Shown: in pieces, positions 8,632 to 17,019 of the stretch
How the letters are laid out: each line of letters starts with the position of its first letter
Position numbering within the stretch: the stretch's first letter is position 1
Assembly: GCF_001428045.1 (NCBI RefSeq)
Contig: NZ_LMSD01000012.1
Span: forward strand, 620,101-684,100
From: Paenibacillus sp. Soil750
GTDB lineage: Bacteria; Bacillota; Bacilli; Paenibacillales; NBRC-103111
DNA length: 64,000 bases
Reading direction: 5' to 3'
Notes under the pieces: model-generated
Seen by the model: the letters and a program-made list of their open reading frames with translations, nothing else
Told to the model about the DNA's origin: nothing
The model's database searches: none
Made by a program: the position numbers and the translations under genes

Positions 8632-9675
8632 TCACTCAAATGTAATAATGGTTTTCTTCAATCCGCTGTTTTGACTAATCACCTCGAATGCTTCCAGAAT
8701 CCGATTGAAGCCAAACACATGCGAGACAAAGGTTTCCGGCTTCAGAACGCCAGCTTCAATCCAGTTCATCACCTGCAGATGACTTTCCGATTCATCCAGC
8801 TTCGATGGCCATTGATTGAAATCCAAATGCCAGTTATAGGGCGCTTTGCTCCAATCTAATCGCATGTCGGTTTCGGGTGAGATACCGTAGACGCAAATAT
8901 GTCCGTATGGTGCTAGCAATTCCATGCTTTGATTGATAATTTCATTCTTACCAACGGCATCAACAGCGAAATCCACACCATCCTTGCAAACATTCCTTAC
9001 CTCAGCAACCAGATCGCACTTCTTGCTGTTGAAAGCATAATCGGCTCCAGCCTCAAGCGCTTCATCTATCCTTGCGTCGCTTGTCACCAAAGCAATCACC
9101 GGCCCCATGCCTAGCAGTTTAGCGAACTTCATAAAGGTCAATCCGACGGGTCCTGCGCCAAAAACAACAACACTAGCATTCGGCCGGAAGTTAAAGCGCT
9201 TACAAGCTCCTAGCACTTCACGGAATGTCACGATCATTGGCGCAGCCACGATATCGATATCGGCCGGCAGTACCTGCTGGGCATAGTAGGCTTCCGAAAA
9301 CTCGGGAGCTCCTGGACCTTTGCCATCCTCAAGCAACGACTTGCTATCCGCTACGACCGCGTATTCGGAAAAGGCCCCCCACCCGGAATAAACACCGTCG
9401 ATCTCACCTTCCAAGAAGGGCAGAATAACCAGATCGCCGACATTCAGATGCCGTGCTTGCGCTCCCTTCTCCACTACACGACCAACCCCCTCATGCCCAA
9501 GAGCTGCGGGATACGTGTCAAAGCCTTTAAACTCCCCAGAAATCAGTTTCATATCGGTTCCACGGCAAATTCCGCAGCTTACCATTTTGACCAACGCTTG
9601 ATATTCACCGTATGTGGGCTTAGCAATTTCGCGAACGGATAATGCTCCACTATTGTCAACAATCAAACTTTTCAT
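8632..9675 (-). CDS. Zinc-type medium-chain dehydrogenase without the structural-zinc Cys cluster
   Basis: 347-residue MDR-superfamily oxidoreductase. It has 'CGICRGTD' and 'GHEGVG' for the catalytic zinc, and 'GAGPVGLTFMKFAKLLG' as the nucleotide-binding loop. The four-Cys structural zinc lobe of classical alcohol and sorbitol dehydrogenases is absent. An insert after 'GDLVILP' is rich in acidic and aromatic residues. ATG 9675 is chosen over an upstream GTG because GGGAAGGGAG lies 8 bases before it. It is the second gene of the LacI-controlled operon. It probably oxidises a polyol or cyclitol secondary hydroxyl, but the family is too broad to say more. Confidence 0.85.
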   Translation of the reverse strand: MKSLIVDNSGALSVREIAKPTYGEYQALVKMVSCGICRGTDMKLISGEFKGFDTYPAALGHEGVGRVVEKGAQARHLNVGDLVILPFLEGEIDGVYSGWGAFSEYAVVADSKSLLEDGKGPGAPEFSEAYYAQQVLPADIDIVAAPMIVTFREVLGACKRFNFRPNASVVVFGAGPVGLTFMKFAKLLGMGPVIALVTSDARIDEALEAGADYAFNSKKCDLVAEVRNVCKDGVDFAVDAVGKNEIINQSMELLAPYGHICVYGISPETDMRLDWSKAPYNWHLDFNQWPSKLDESESHLQVMNWIEAGVLKPETFVSHVFGFNRILEAFEVISQNSGLKKTIITFE

Positions 9676-9708
9676 TTTATTTGCTCCCTTCCCTACCATT
9701 TTTTATTA

Positions 9709-10743
9709 TTATTCATCGTATGATAAAAGCACTTTTCCACCGATTTTCTGCTCGCAGATTTCAAACGCCTCCTTCCACTGACTTAAAGGAAGCTTATGCG
9801 TAATGATCGGCTGCAACCGTATTTTGTTTTGTTTCCAAATGTTCATTACACGCTCCCATGTTTCGATAGAATGCGCATAAGAAGCAACTAATTGTAGTTG
9901 TTTAAACAGAATGGTGTCATAATCAATGGTGATCTCTTTCCCCACAATCCCAACTTGAATGTAGGCGCCTCTTTTCTTCAGTGCCCGCAAACAGCTTGAT
10001 ACAGATGGCCCTGCTCCCGCACACTCCACCGCAACATCAACCCCTTGAAACTCCGTTTCTCTTTCAATCACTTCGTGCAGATTTTCCTCGCTAACATTGA
10101 CAATGACGTCAGCTCCAAGTTCCTTGGCAATTTCAAGTCTTGAAGCATCTGCGGTCGTCCCTGCCACGATGACCTTGCACCCTTTCATAACGAGCAAAGC
10201 TAAACAGATCAGACCAATTGGACCAGGTCCTGAGAGTAAAACGGTATCTCCTACATGGATAGGCGTTAATTCTTCAATTGCTTTGACTGCACAAGCCAGC
10301 GGTTCGGTTAAAGCGGCCTCCTCAAGCGAGATATGTTCCGGAATTCGATAAACCATATCTTCCCGAACCACCACATATTTCGTAAAAGCCCCATCTACAC
10401 CTGATCCCAGCGACTTTCGTTTCGAGCAAAACATATAGTTCCCAGTCCGGCAATGTATGCAGGATCCACAGGTTACAGCCGTCGAAGGAAGCGCTGTCAC
10501 TTTATCGCCAAGCTGAAAGCGCTGTACGTTTTTACCTACTTCTGTAATAATTCCCGAAAATTCATGGCCTAGTATGACAGGCGGATTGCTTTTATATGTG
10601 TCGTGATAAATATGCAAGTCTGTACCGCAAATACCCGTGAACTTAATTTCAATTTTTACAGAGTCAGAATCACACACAGGTTCTTGAACATCCAGTAACG
10701 CGACATTTCCGTAGCCCGATTTTTCTTTTACTATCGCTTTCAT
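9709..10743 (-). CDS. Zinc-dependent sorbitol/threonine-dehydrogenase-like enzyme
   Basis: 344-residue MDR dehydrogenase with both zinc sites. Catalytic site: 'GICGTDLHIY' and 'ILGHEFSG'. Structural site: the Cys set in 'VTCGSCIHCRTGNYMFC'. The NAD-binding loop is 'GPGPIGLICLALLVMKG'. The start is ATG 10743, since GGAGGG lies 6 bases upstream; a longer GTG reading to 10758 would include that ribosome site. It is the first gene of the operon, with the LacI-type operator 30 bases upstream, so it is likely the first enzyme of the pathway. The family oxidises polyols, L-threonine or sugar phosphates. Confidence 0.9.
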   Translation of the reverse strand: MKAIVKEKSGYGNVALLDVQEPVCDSDSVKIEIKFTGICGTDLHIYHDTYKSNPPVILGHEFSGIITEVGKNVQRFQLGDKVTALPSTAVTCGSCIHCRTGNYMFCSKRKSLGSGVDGAFTKYVVVREDMVYRIPEHISLEEAALTEPLACAVKAIEELTPIHVGDTVLLSGPGPIGLICLALLVMKGCKVIVAGTTADASRLEIAKELGADVIVNVSEENLHEVIERETEFQGVDVAVECAGAGPSVSSCLRALKKRGAYIQVGIVGKEITIDYDTILFKQLQLVASYAHSIETWERVMNIWKQNKIRLQPIITHKLPLSQWKEAFEICEQKIGGKVLLSYDE

Positions 10744-10772
10744 ATTATTGCCCTCCACTAAAAGTATTCATC

Positions 10773-10788
10773 ATCTAATCGATTAGAT
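10773..10788. promoter_or_regulatory. LacI-type operator, copy 2 (before dehydrogenase operon)
   Basis: Exact ATCTAATCGATTAGAT palindrome between the regulator gene and the first dehydrogenase. The flanking bases (TC before, AT after) resemble those at copy 3, so the conserved element may be 18-20 bases. Confidence 0.87.
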
Positions 10789-10837
10789 ATTACTGAAATA
10801 AAGTGCATGAAGTGGTTACAACCTTCATACATGCATT

Positions 10838-11851
10838 TTATTTCTGTTTACCGCAGGTTTTACGAACAATTAATTGTACAGGAAGCACTATTTCTTGAAA
10901 TTCTGGCTTTGCCGTCTTTTCCAATCTATCCAAAAGCAAAGTAGTAGCCAAGTTACCCATTTCGTATCTGGGAATACTAACTGTCGTTAATTGAATACTG
11001 CGTGTCCCGGATATAAACAAATCATCAAATCCAATAACCGCCAAATCGTCTGGAACAGATACACCAAGATCAGTTGCAGCATCCAACACACCTAGCGCAC
11101 CAATGTCAGTTAAACTAAGAATAGCCGTGGGTCTCTTCTCTTCGGGAAGCCCTAGTAGAAATTTCGTCGTATCGTAGCTCCCTGAATATCTTGCTCCCCC
11201 CGAAGTCTTCCATTCCGGATAGATCGTTAAGCCAGCATCTGTCATCGCTTTCACATAGCCATTCATTCTGCTCTCCGTAATGGAAGAACCGGTAATGCCG
11301 GGCATAAAGGCAATCTTTTGGTGTCCAAGCCGGTTTAGATGATTCGTAGCCATGACAGCACCATTGAAGTTATCTGCCACAACGGAGTCCACTTGAAGCC
11401 CCTTTATAAAGCGGTTTGCGAGTACAAGCACATATCCTTGCTCCATAAATTTCTGAAAGTGTTCTCTATCCTGTTCCAAAGCGGAAGTGACAATAATCCC
11501 ATCCACTTTCCCTTCTCTTACTTGGTTAAGTGCAAGTTGTGTTCGGTCAGGTTTATCATCTGTATTCAAAATATTGATGGTGAAACCTTTGGTTTGAGCC
11601 AAATCCTCACATGCCTTGGCCAAATCCGGATAGAACGGGTTCGTAATATCCGAAACAACAAAACTGATCGCCTTGCTCTTCTGTACCCGCAAACCTCTGG
11701 CTACTGCATTGGGCACATAGTTCAATTCAGAAATAGCTTCCAAAACTCGTTTTCGCTTCTCTTCATGAACCCAACGTGTATTATTGAGAACGTAGGATAC
11801 GGTGGCAACCGAGACACCTGACTTGTGAGCAATATCTTTAATTGTCGTCAT
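10838..11851 (-). CDS. LacI/GalR-family transcriptional regulator of the catabolic cluster
   Basis: 337 residues. The N-terminal helix-turn-helix 'TIKDIAHKSGVSVATVSYVL' is followed by the hinge 'YVPNAVARGLR' and a periplasmic-binding-protein-like effector domain. Identical palindromes lie 47 bases before its own start, before the dehydrogenase operon and before the split transketolase. It therefore probably represses itself and both catabolic units until the substrate or an intermediate binds. The effector cannot be named. The order of regulator then enzymes, all on one strand, supports a dedicated local regulator. Confidence 0.93.
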   Translation of the reverse strand: MTTIKDIAHKSGVSVATVSYVLNNTRWVHEEKRKRVLEAISELNYVPNAVARGLRVQKSKAISFVVSDITNPFYPDLAKACEDLAQTKGFTINILNTDDKPDRTQLALNQVREGKVDGIIVTSALEQDREHFQKFMEQGYVLVLANRFIKGLQVDSVVADNFNGAVMATNHLNRLGHQKIAFMPGITGSSITESRMNGYVKAMTDAGLTIYPEWKTSGGARYSGSYDTTKFLLGLPEEKRPTAILSLTDIGALGVLDAATDLGVSVPDDLAVIGFDDLFISGTRSIQLTTVSIPRYEMGNLATTLLLDRLEKTAKPEFQEIVLPVQLIVRKTCGKQK

Positions 11852-11897
11852 CGTTCAACACCACCATCCATGATCAAATTGCTTTAAAATATTTTTC

Positions 11898-11913
11898 ATC
11901 TAATCGATTAGAT
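11898..11913. promoter_or_regulatory. LacI-type operator, copy 3 (autoregulatory)
   Basis: Third exact copy of ATCTAATCGATTAGAT, upstream of the lacI-type gene. Nearby AT-rich DNA could hold its promoter. Confidence 0.85.
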
Positions 11914-11958
11914 ATTACGATATCATAGATATTTTTTTTTGTCTAGAGACTTCTTTCA

Positions 11959-12294
11959 TCATTTCTCGACGACGACAATCTTATTCTGAGTTAGCTCAAC
12001 ATGCAGTTCCCCCCATGAACACATAGCATCGAGAATGGGTCTAAGCGACCATCCATATTCCGTTAGAGAGTACACAACTTTAGGAGGTATCTGGTTATAA
12101 ATTGTTCTTTGCAAAACGCCATCCTGTTCTAGTTCACGTAATTGTTGGGTAAGCATTTTTTGCGTAATGCCGCACATCAATTTTTTCAACTCGCTAGTAC
12201 GTTTCTCTCCCTTGATTAAATGACACATGATAACAACTTTCCATTTACCGCCGATTACATCAAGTGTTGCTTCAACGGGAATATTATATACCAT
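11959..12294 (-). CDS. HxlR-family winged-helix regulator
   Basis: 111 residues with the hallmark HxlR core: 'VIGGKWKVVIMCHL', 'TSELKKLMCGITQKMLTQQL' and 'LRELEQDGVLQR'. ATG 12294 follows GGGAGGTG. It is divergent from the MFS exporter, with 152 bases between them that contain AAGT/ACTT-rich inverted repeats. HxlR proteins often sense reactive electrophiles or quinones and control the neighbouring gene; a Cys in 'LMCGITQ' lies where some redox-sensing members carry one. It probably controls the exporter and flavin oxidoreductase. Confidence 0.9.
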   Translation of the reverse strand: MVYNIPVEATLDVIGGKWKVVIMCHLIKGEKRTSELKKLMCGITQKMLTQQLRELEQDGVLQRTIYNQIPPKVVYSLTEYGWSLRPILDAMCSWGELHVELTQNKIVVVEK

Positions 12295-12319
12295 TAAAAC
12301 ACCTCCCTATTCATATGGG

Positions 12320-12372
12320 AACTTATAAGTGCCTATATACCTTAAAAGTGCGTACTTATCAATAAGTGCTTC
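12320..12372. promoter_or_regulatory. Candidate HxlR operator region between divergent genes
   Basis: The stretch holds repeated ATAAGTGC/AATAAGTGC units and the inverted pair AAGTGCGTACTT. These repeats in the divergent promoter region are the best candidates for regulator binding. Exact boundaries are guesswork. Confidence 0.4.
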
Positions 12373-12446
12373 ATGGATATATAATAACACTCGTAAACAG
12401 GAAGTAAAGCCTGCTTCTATCAAATATAAACTATCAGGAGGTTATT

Positions 12447-13655
12447 ATGAGCCAATCTATTGCACAATCAGCATCTAACCATAAAGTCGCGCCAAAGACA
12501 GGAACATGGGCTCTTCTGGCCTTAGCGATTAGCGCATTCGGAATCGGAACAACGGAGTTTGTTCCCGTAGGCTTGCTTGCTTCCATCGCTGATGATTTAA
12601 ACATCGGTATCACATTGGCTGGTCTGCTTATCTCGGGCTACGCCATCGGGGTCGCAGTCGGAGCTCCTATCCTAACCGCTCTCACGAATCGCATGAGCCG
12701 CAAGTCACTGCTCATGCTGCTGATGGTAGTCTTCATCATCGGAAATGCTGTCGCCGCTCTCTCCCCTTCATTTGAAATACTTCTTATAGCACGTTTCATC
12801 ACTGCCTTCTCGCATGGTGTCTTTTTCTCCATTGGAGCAACCATCGCAGTACAACTAGTATCTCCTGAGAAGAAGGCCAGTGCCATTGCCCTCATGTTCA
12901 CAGGTTTAACTATCGCTATTGTTACTGGTGTTCCTCTCGGAACATTTATCGGCCAGGCATTTGGCTGGAGAGCTACGTTTTGGGGAGTTGCCTTGCTGGG
13001 TGTCATTGCAATCATTTCCAGCGCCGCACTCATTCCCAAAAATTTAAAGCAATCCCCTCCTGCCAAAATATCGGATATGATCAAACTTCTTACAAATGGT
13101 CGCCTGCTGCTCGGCTTTCTGATCACAGCATTCGGTTACGGCGGAACATTTGTTGCCTTCACTTATTTAACACCGTTGCTGCACGATGTGACTGGCTTAA
13201 GCCAAGGATTTATTAACATCTTATTGATCGCATATGGTATTACGGTGGCGTTTGGTAATTCCGTTGGAGGTAAATTAGCCAACAAAAACCCGATTCGCGC
13301 TCTATTCTGGATGTTTATTATTCAAGCGGCCGTTCTCGTTCTATTGACATTCCTTGTTCCATTTAAAATCGCTGGTGTAATTGGCGTCTTATTAATGGGC
13401 TTGCTAGCCTTCATGAATGTGCCTGGTCTTCAGCTGTATGTCGTTCAACTCGCTGAGAAGTATGTTCCTTCAGCAGTCGATGTAGCTTCAGCAATCAATA
13501 TCGCTGCTTTCAATATCGGTATTGCGGTTGGTTCAATCATCGGCGCGGTCGTTATCGACTCTTTTGGACTTATTCATACCCCTTGGATCGGTGCTCTCAT
13601 GGTTGTCATTGCCATCATACTCAGCGGCATTTCTGCCAAACTTGAACGTAAATAA
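12447..13655 (+). CDS. MFS transporter, DHA1-type drug/arabinose-efflux-like exporter
   Basis: 402 residues, strongly hydrophobic, with about 12 predicted membrane spans. The N-terminal 'GIGTTEFVPVGLLASIADDL' is characteristic of the AraJ/YdhP/NepI-like branch. Loop 2-3 has 'NRMSRKSLLMLLM', the family A-motif region. ATG 12447 follows AGGAGG 6 bases upstream. It is divergent from the HxlR regulator and 17 bases ahead of a luciferase-like oxidoreductase, suggesting a two-gene operon for export and modification of a toxic small molecule. Confidence 0.9.
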   Translation: MSQSIAQSASNHKVAPKTGTWALLALAISAFGIGTTEFVPVGLLASIADDLNIGITLAGLLISGYAIGVAVGAPILTALTNRMSRKSLLMLLMVVFIIGNAVAALSPSFEILLIARFITAFSHGVFFSIGATIAVQLVSPEKKASAIALMFTGLTIAIVTGVPLGTFIGQAFGWRATFWGVALLGVIAIISSAALIPKNLKQSPPAKISDMIKLLTNGRLLLGFLITAFGYGGTFVAFTYLTPLLHDVTGLSQGFINILLIAYGITVAFGNSVGGKLANKNPIRALFWMFIIQAAVLVLLTFLVPFKIAGVIGVLLMGLLAFMNVPGLQLYVVQLAEKYVPSAVDVASAINIAAFNIGIAVGSIIGAVVIDSFGLIHTPWIGALMVVIAIILSGISAKLERK

Positions 13656-13672
13656 GCTAAGGGGGAATTCGC

Positions 13673-14641
13673 ATGTTTGATCATCATCAAACCTATCAAC
13701 GAATGTATAGAGAAGGCGAATTAACGCTTGGTCTCCATATTCCATTAGAAAATTATCAAATGAATTCACCAACAATGGCTCAGCAAGTCGAAATGGCTCA
13801 GGCAGCTGAAGCTTACGGATTTACTACACTGTGGCTCAGAGACGTTATCTTGGAAGATCCCAATTTCGGAGATCCTGCTGTCGGCCAAATTTATGATATT
13901 CTGATTTACGGCACGCACCTGCTCAGTCAGACAACACAAATTGCCCTTGGAACATCTGCACTAGTTCTGCCTCTTCACCAGCCATTGAGACTGGCCAAAC
14001 AGGTTGCAACGATTGAAGCTCTTTTCCCGGAAAGGCTCATTATGGGGATATCCTCCGGAGATAGAAGGGCTGACTTCAAAGGTCTTGGTATTGATCATCC
14101 AAGCCGCGGTAAACAGTTCCGCGAAGCACTGTCTTATCTCGAAAGGGCGCTTTATGAGCATTATCCTGTCATCGACTCCATTTATGGGCAGATCGAACAA
14201 GCCACACTTGTCCCAAAACTGAAGCAAAAAATCCCTACTATGGTCACGGGCTTTGCGCAACAGAATCTCGACTGGCTTGGGCTGAATGGCGACGGATGGA
14301 TGTATTATCCACAAGCGCCAATCCGTCAATTGGAGGCCATCACGGCATGGCGAGAATCAGCAGCACGTCAAGACAAGAACACATTTCGTCCCTTCTCTAT
14401 GCCCATGCATCTCGATTTAGCGGAGAATCCCGACGAAGAAGCCTCCTCCATTCGGCTTGGTTTTCGAATTGGACGGAATCGATTAATTGAATTACTAAAA
14501 ACATACCAGGGTATTGGTGTCAATCATCTTTTCTTTGCACTATTTGATAGCCTTCGTCCCGCAAACGAAGTTATTCAAGAACTTGGAGAATATGTGCTAC
14601 CGTACTTTCCACCGCATCAGACCGATAATACTATTATATGA
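13673..14641 (+). CDS. LLM-class (luciferase-like) flavin-dependent oxidoreductase
   Basis: 322 residues of the bacterial luciferase-like fold: 'LGLHIPLENY' at the N-terminus, 'AEAYGFTTLWLRD', 'IALGTSALVLPLHQPLRLAKQVATIEALFPERLIMGISSGDRR'-type core segments and 'WRESAA' near the C-terminus. It probably uses FMNH2 or another reduced flavin. It is cotranscribed with the MFS exporter (17 bases between) and followed by a strong terminator. The regulator next door suggests a detoxification role, but the substrate is unknown. Confidence 0.88.
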   Translation: MFDHHQTYQRMYREGELTLGLHIPLENYQMNSPTMAQQVEMAQAAEAYGFTTLWLRDVILEDPNFGDPAVGQIYDILIYGTHLLSQTTQIALGTSALVLPLHQPLRLAKQVATIEALFPERLIMGISSGDRRADFKGLGIDHPSRGKQFREALSYLERALYEHYPVIDSIYGQIEQATLVPKLKQKIPTMVTGFAQQNLDWLGLNGDGWMYYPQAPIRQLEAITAWRESAARQDKNTFRPFSMPMHLDLAENPDEEASSIRLGFRIGRNRLIELLKTYQGIGVNHLFFALFDSLRPANEVIQELGEYVLPYFPPHQTDNTII

Positions 14642-14655
14642 ACAACGTGCTAATA

Positions 14656-14691
14656 ATACACAGGACAACAGCTGAACGTTGTCCTGTGTAT
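14656..14691 (+). terminator. Terminator after the LLM oxidoreductase
   Basis: A 14-bp perfect stem, ATACACAGGACAAC paired with its complement, 8-base loop, then ATTAATTTC. It could also serve the convergent LysR gene. Confidence 0.75.
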
Positions 14692-14739
14692 ATTAATTTC
14701 AGTTTCGAAATGTAATCATTAAGTCGTATTAAATTGAGG

Positions 14740-15612
14740 TTAATTATTTATTTTAAGAGCTTCTATCATCATTATTAATTTGGGCATGTTCCGATTTTTT
14801 ATTTTATAAGCAAAATATAAATCATTAGTTACTTTTTTAGGTTCACAAATGATCTTTACTTTATTGTTTTGTATGGCGCTTGCCAGCATGTAAGAAGGCA
14901 ATAAACTAATTCCAGCACCATGCTCGATTGCAGACAAAATAATATGCAAGTCGGGTAATACATGTTCTGGTTTCAGTTGAGGACGTTTTTGAAAGTTCTC
15001 CCTCCAAAATCTTCTAATGATAGGCAATTCAAGACCGTAACTAAGCCATGCTTGTGAACACAGCCACGATTCTAACTGTTTTGCGTTAATAAAATCAGGT
15101 TCATGAAAATGATATGGTGCTACTACAACAAACTCTTCTTTTACAAATTGAATATACTCTACGCCGGGCTCTGAATACTTTTGTGAAGTCACGATCAAAT
15201 CGACCTTATCATCAATTAATAATTCTAAAATATAAGAAGCCAACCCGAAATAGGCATTTACACGTATGTTAAAGCTTCCGAGGTATGGCGCAATTCTTTC
15301 TCTAAAAAACTCTTGCGCAGTGCCAATTTTTACAATCGGCAGTGTGGGAGATGAGACTGCTCTAAAACTTAGCGTTGCCTCCTCCAGTGACTCAATTAGA
15401 GGTGCTAATTGCGTATAAAGTTCTTTTCCACGTTCAGTCGGAATCATTTTCCGCGATATTCTTGTAAACAAAGGTTCACCAACCTCTGCTTCAAGTGAGG
15501 CTAAATGTTGACTCATTGCAGGCTGCGTCAGAAATCGTGTCTTCGCCGCTTCCGATACAGAACTATGTTTATAAATACTGATAAAACTCCGATACCATTC
15601 AAAATTAGCCAT
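14740..15612 (-). CDS. LysR-family transcriptional regulator
   Basis: 290 residues from ATG 15612, which has AGAGGA about 10 bases upstream; an upstream in-frame start would add 11 unlikely residues. The N-terminal HTH is 'SSVSEAAKTRFLTQPAMSQH', followed by 'LEAEVGEPLFTRISRKMIPT', then a typical effector-binding domain. The target is unclear. The nearest neighbour in the same direction is the old yellow enzyme gene upstream, so it may control that gene or a distant one. Confidence 0.88.
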   Translation of the reverse strand: MANFEWYRSFISIYKHSSVSEAAKTRFLTQPAMSQHLASLEAEVGEPLFTRISRKMIPTERGKELYTQLAPLIESLEEATLSFRAVSSPTLPIVKIGTAQEFFRERIAPYLGSFNIRVNAYFGLASYILELLIDDKVDLIVTSQKYSEPGVEYIQFVKEEFVVVAPYHFHEPDFINAKQLESWLCSQAWLSYGLELPIIRRFWRENFQKRPQLKPEHVLPDLHIILSAIEHGAGISLLPSYMLASAIQNNKVKIICEPKKVTNDLYFAYKIKNRNMPKLIMMIEALKINN

Positions 15613-15719
15613 TGAACAAGTTCCTCTCGTACAATCCTGTCTCATTACATCTATTATATATCCTTTTCTATAAATATAAGACGGTTACCTCACTACATAT
15701 TTATAACCAACATGCTTAA

Positions 15720-15763
15720 GGGAGTACCTACTAATAGTCAGAGAACTATTAGTGGGTACTCCC
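15720..15763 (-). terminator. Long stem-loop after the old yellow enzyme gene
   Basis: GGGAGTACC pairs with GGTACTCCC, and inner ACTAATAG pairs with CTATTAGT around an 8-base loop. The T-run is weak on both sides, so it may act as an RNA-stabilising hairpin rather than a strong terminator. Confidence 0.5.
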
Positions 15764-15832
15764 TCATCTCGCAATCGCTTTTTTCATTACTGCATTCCTG
15801 ATCCCATTTTTTTTAATTTTTCACCTGTCTGT

Positions 15833-16864
15833 TTATAGATAAGCCCTCTCATATTGTTTTGGAACGTTGGTATTTTCGCTTCTCAGTGAAATGGCAGCAT
15901 TTGTTGCCCAATAAGGATCCCGAAGCATGCCGCGTGCAATTGCCACCAAATCTGCGTCTTCATTGCCAATCACTGACTCTGCTATTGCCGGCTCCTCAAG
16001 CATGCCTACAGCAATAACAGGTATTCTAAGAGATTCTCGGATCCTCCGTGCGAACGGCACTTGGTAGCCTGGATAGTTGCCAGGCTTCCTTTTCCCTTTC
16101 AGTCCTTCCCCGCCAGAACTTACATGAAATGAATCAACACCAGCAGCTTGGTAAGCTTTACATAACTCAATAGCATGCTCAATATCATAGCCGCCATCCG
16201 CATATTCAACTGCAGAAATTCGGAAGACTAACGGCATGTTTGCTGGCATTTCTTTTTTGACGGCTTTAATCACTTCAACACCAAATTTATCCAGATTCTT
16301 TCCGTAAACATCTTCGCGCTTATTGGTTAAGGCTGAATGAAATTGGTGAATCAAATATCCATGGGCTCCATGAAGTTCAATCATATCTACGCCTGCATGG
16401 ATGGCACGGCGAGTTGCATCGGCGAAGAGTTGAATCATATCTTTAACTTCATCAGTTGTAAGAGACCGGGGCATCTTATAATGAGATTCTGGAAGTTTTA
16501 TTGCTGATGGGGCCACAGGTTCTGTAGCATCTTCAGCTTTTAGACCCGCATGAGCAATTTGAATTCCAATTTTCGCACCATGAGCATGAACACCTTCGAT
16601 GATTCTAGAAAATGCCGGAATCTGCTCATCGGACCACAAACCTAGATCAAAATCCGTGATTCGACCATCAGGGTCAACGTCTGTCATTTCTAAGATGATT
16701 AGGCCTGTCCCACCTATGGCGCGGCTAAGATAATGAACATAGTGCCATTCGTTTGGTTTGCCATCCTTAGCGGTTACGGAGTATTGACACATAGGAGCCA
16801 TTACAACTCTATTTTTTAATTCTAATCCCTTAAGTTTATAAGGAGAGAACAGTTGATTACTCAA
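15833..16864 (-). CDS. namA: NADPH dehydrogenase / old yellow enzyme, NamA (YqjM)-like
   Basis: 343-residue FMN-binding ene-reductase. It has 'VVMAPMCQYS' with the Cys that tunes flavin potential in YqjM, 'KIGIQIAHAGLKAE' for the flavin/substrate His region, 'IELHGAHGYLIHQFHS', and 'VAIARGMLRDPYW' at the C-terminal FMN phosphate site. In family members it reduces activated C=C bonds and some nitro compounds with NADPH. It is a single gene ending in a stem-loop. ATG 16864 is preceded by AAGGGGTG. The assignment to the YqjM class is firm; the exact physiological role is not. Confidence 0.9.
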   Translation of the reverse strand: MSNQLFSPYKLKGLELKNRVVMAPMCQYSVTAKDGKPNEWHYVHYLSRAIGGTGLIILEMTDVDPDGRITDFDLGLWSDEQIPAFSRIIEGVHAHGAKIGIQIAHAGLKAEDATEPVAPSAIKLPESHYKMPRSLTTDEVKDMIQLFADATRRAIHAGVDMIELHGAHGYLIHQFHSALTNKREDVYGKNLDKFGVEVIKAVKKEMPANMPLVFRISAVEYADGGYDIEHAIELCKAYQAAGVDSFHVSSGGEGLKGKRKPGNYPGYQVPFARRIRESLRIPVIAVGMLEEPAIAESVIGNEDADLVAIARGMLRDPYWATNAAISLRSENTNVPKQYERAYL

Positions 16865-16956
16865 AACAAAACACCCCTTAAATTGTTATAATGATTTTCT
16901 TAAAATAGTCTCAATATCTTCCTTGTTACTCCTCCATTTAATTTTTTACATGTAAA

Positions 16957-16992
16957 TAAAACAGGACAACTGCAAACTGTCGTCCTGTTTTA
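16957..16992 (-). terminator. Terminator after the DJ-1/PfpI gene
   Basis: AAAACAGGAC pairs with GTCCTGTTTT. On the minus strand the descending arm runs into an AT-rich tail (TTTATTTACATG). Confidence 0.65.
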
Positions 16993-17019
16993 GCTTTAAC
17001 CTTTTCTACTCCAGATTAT

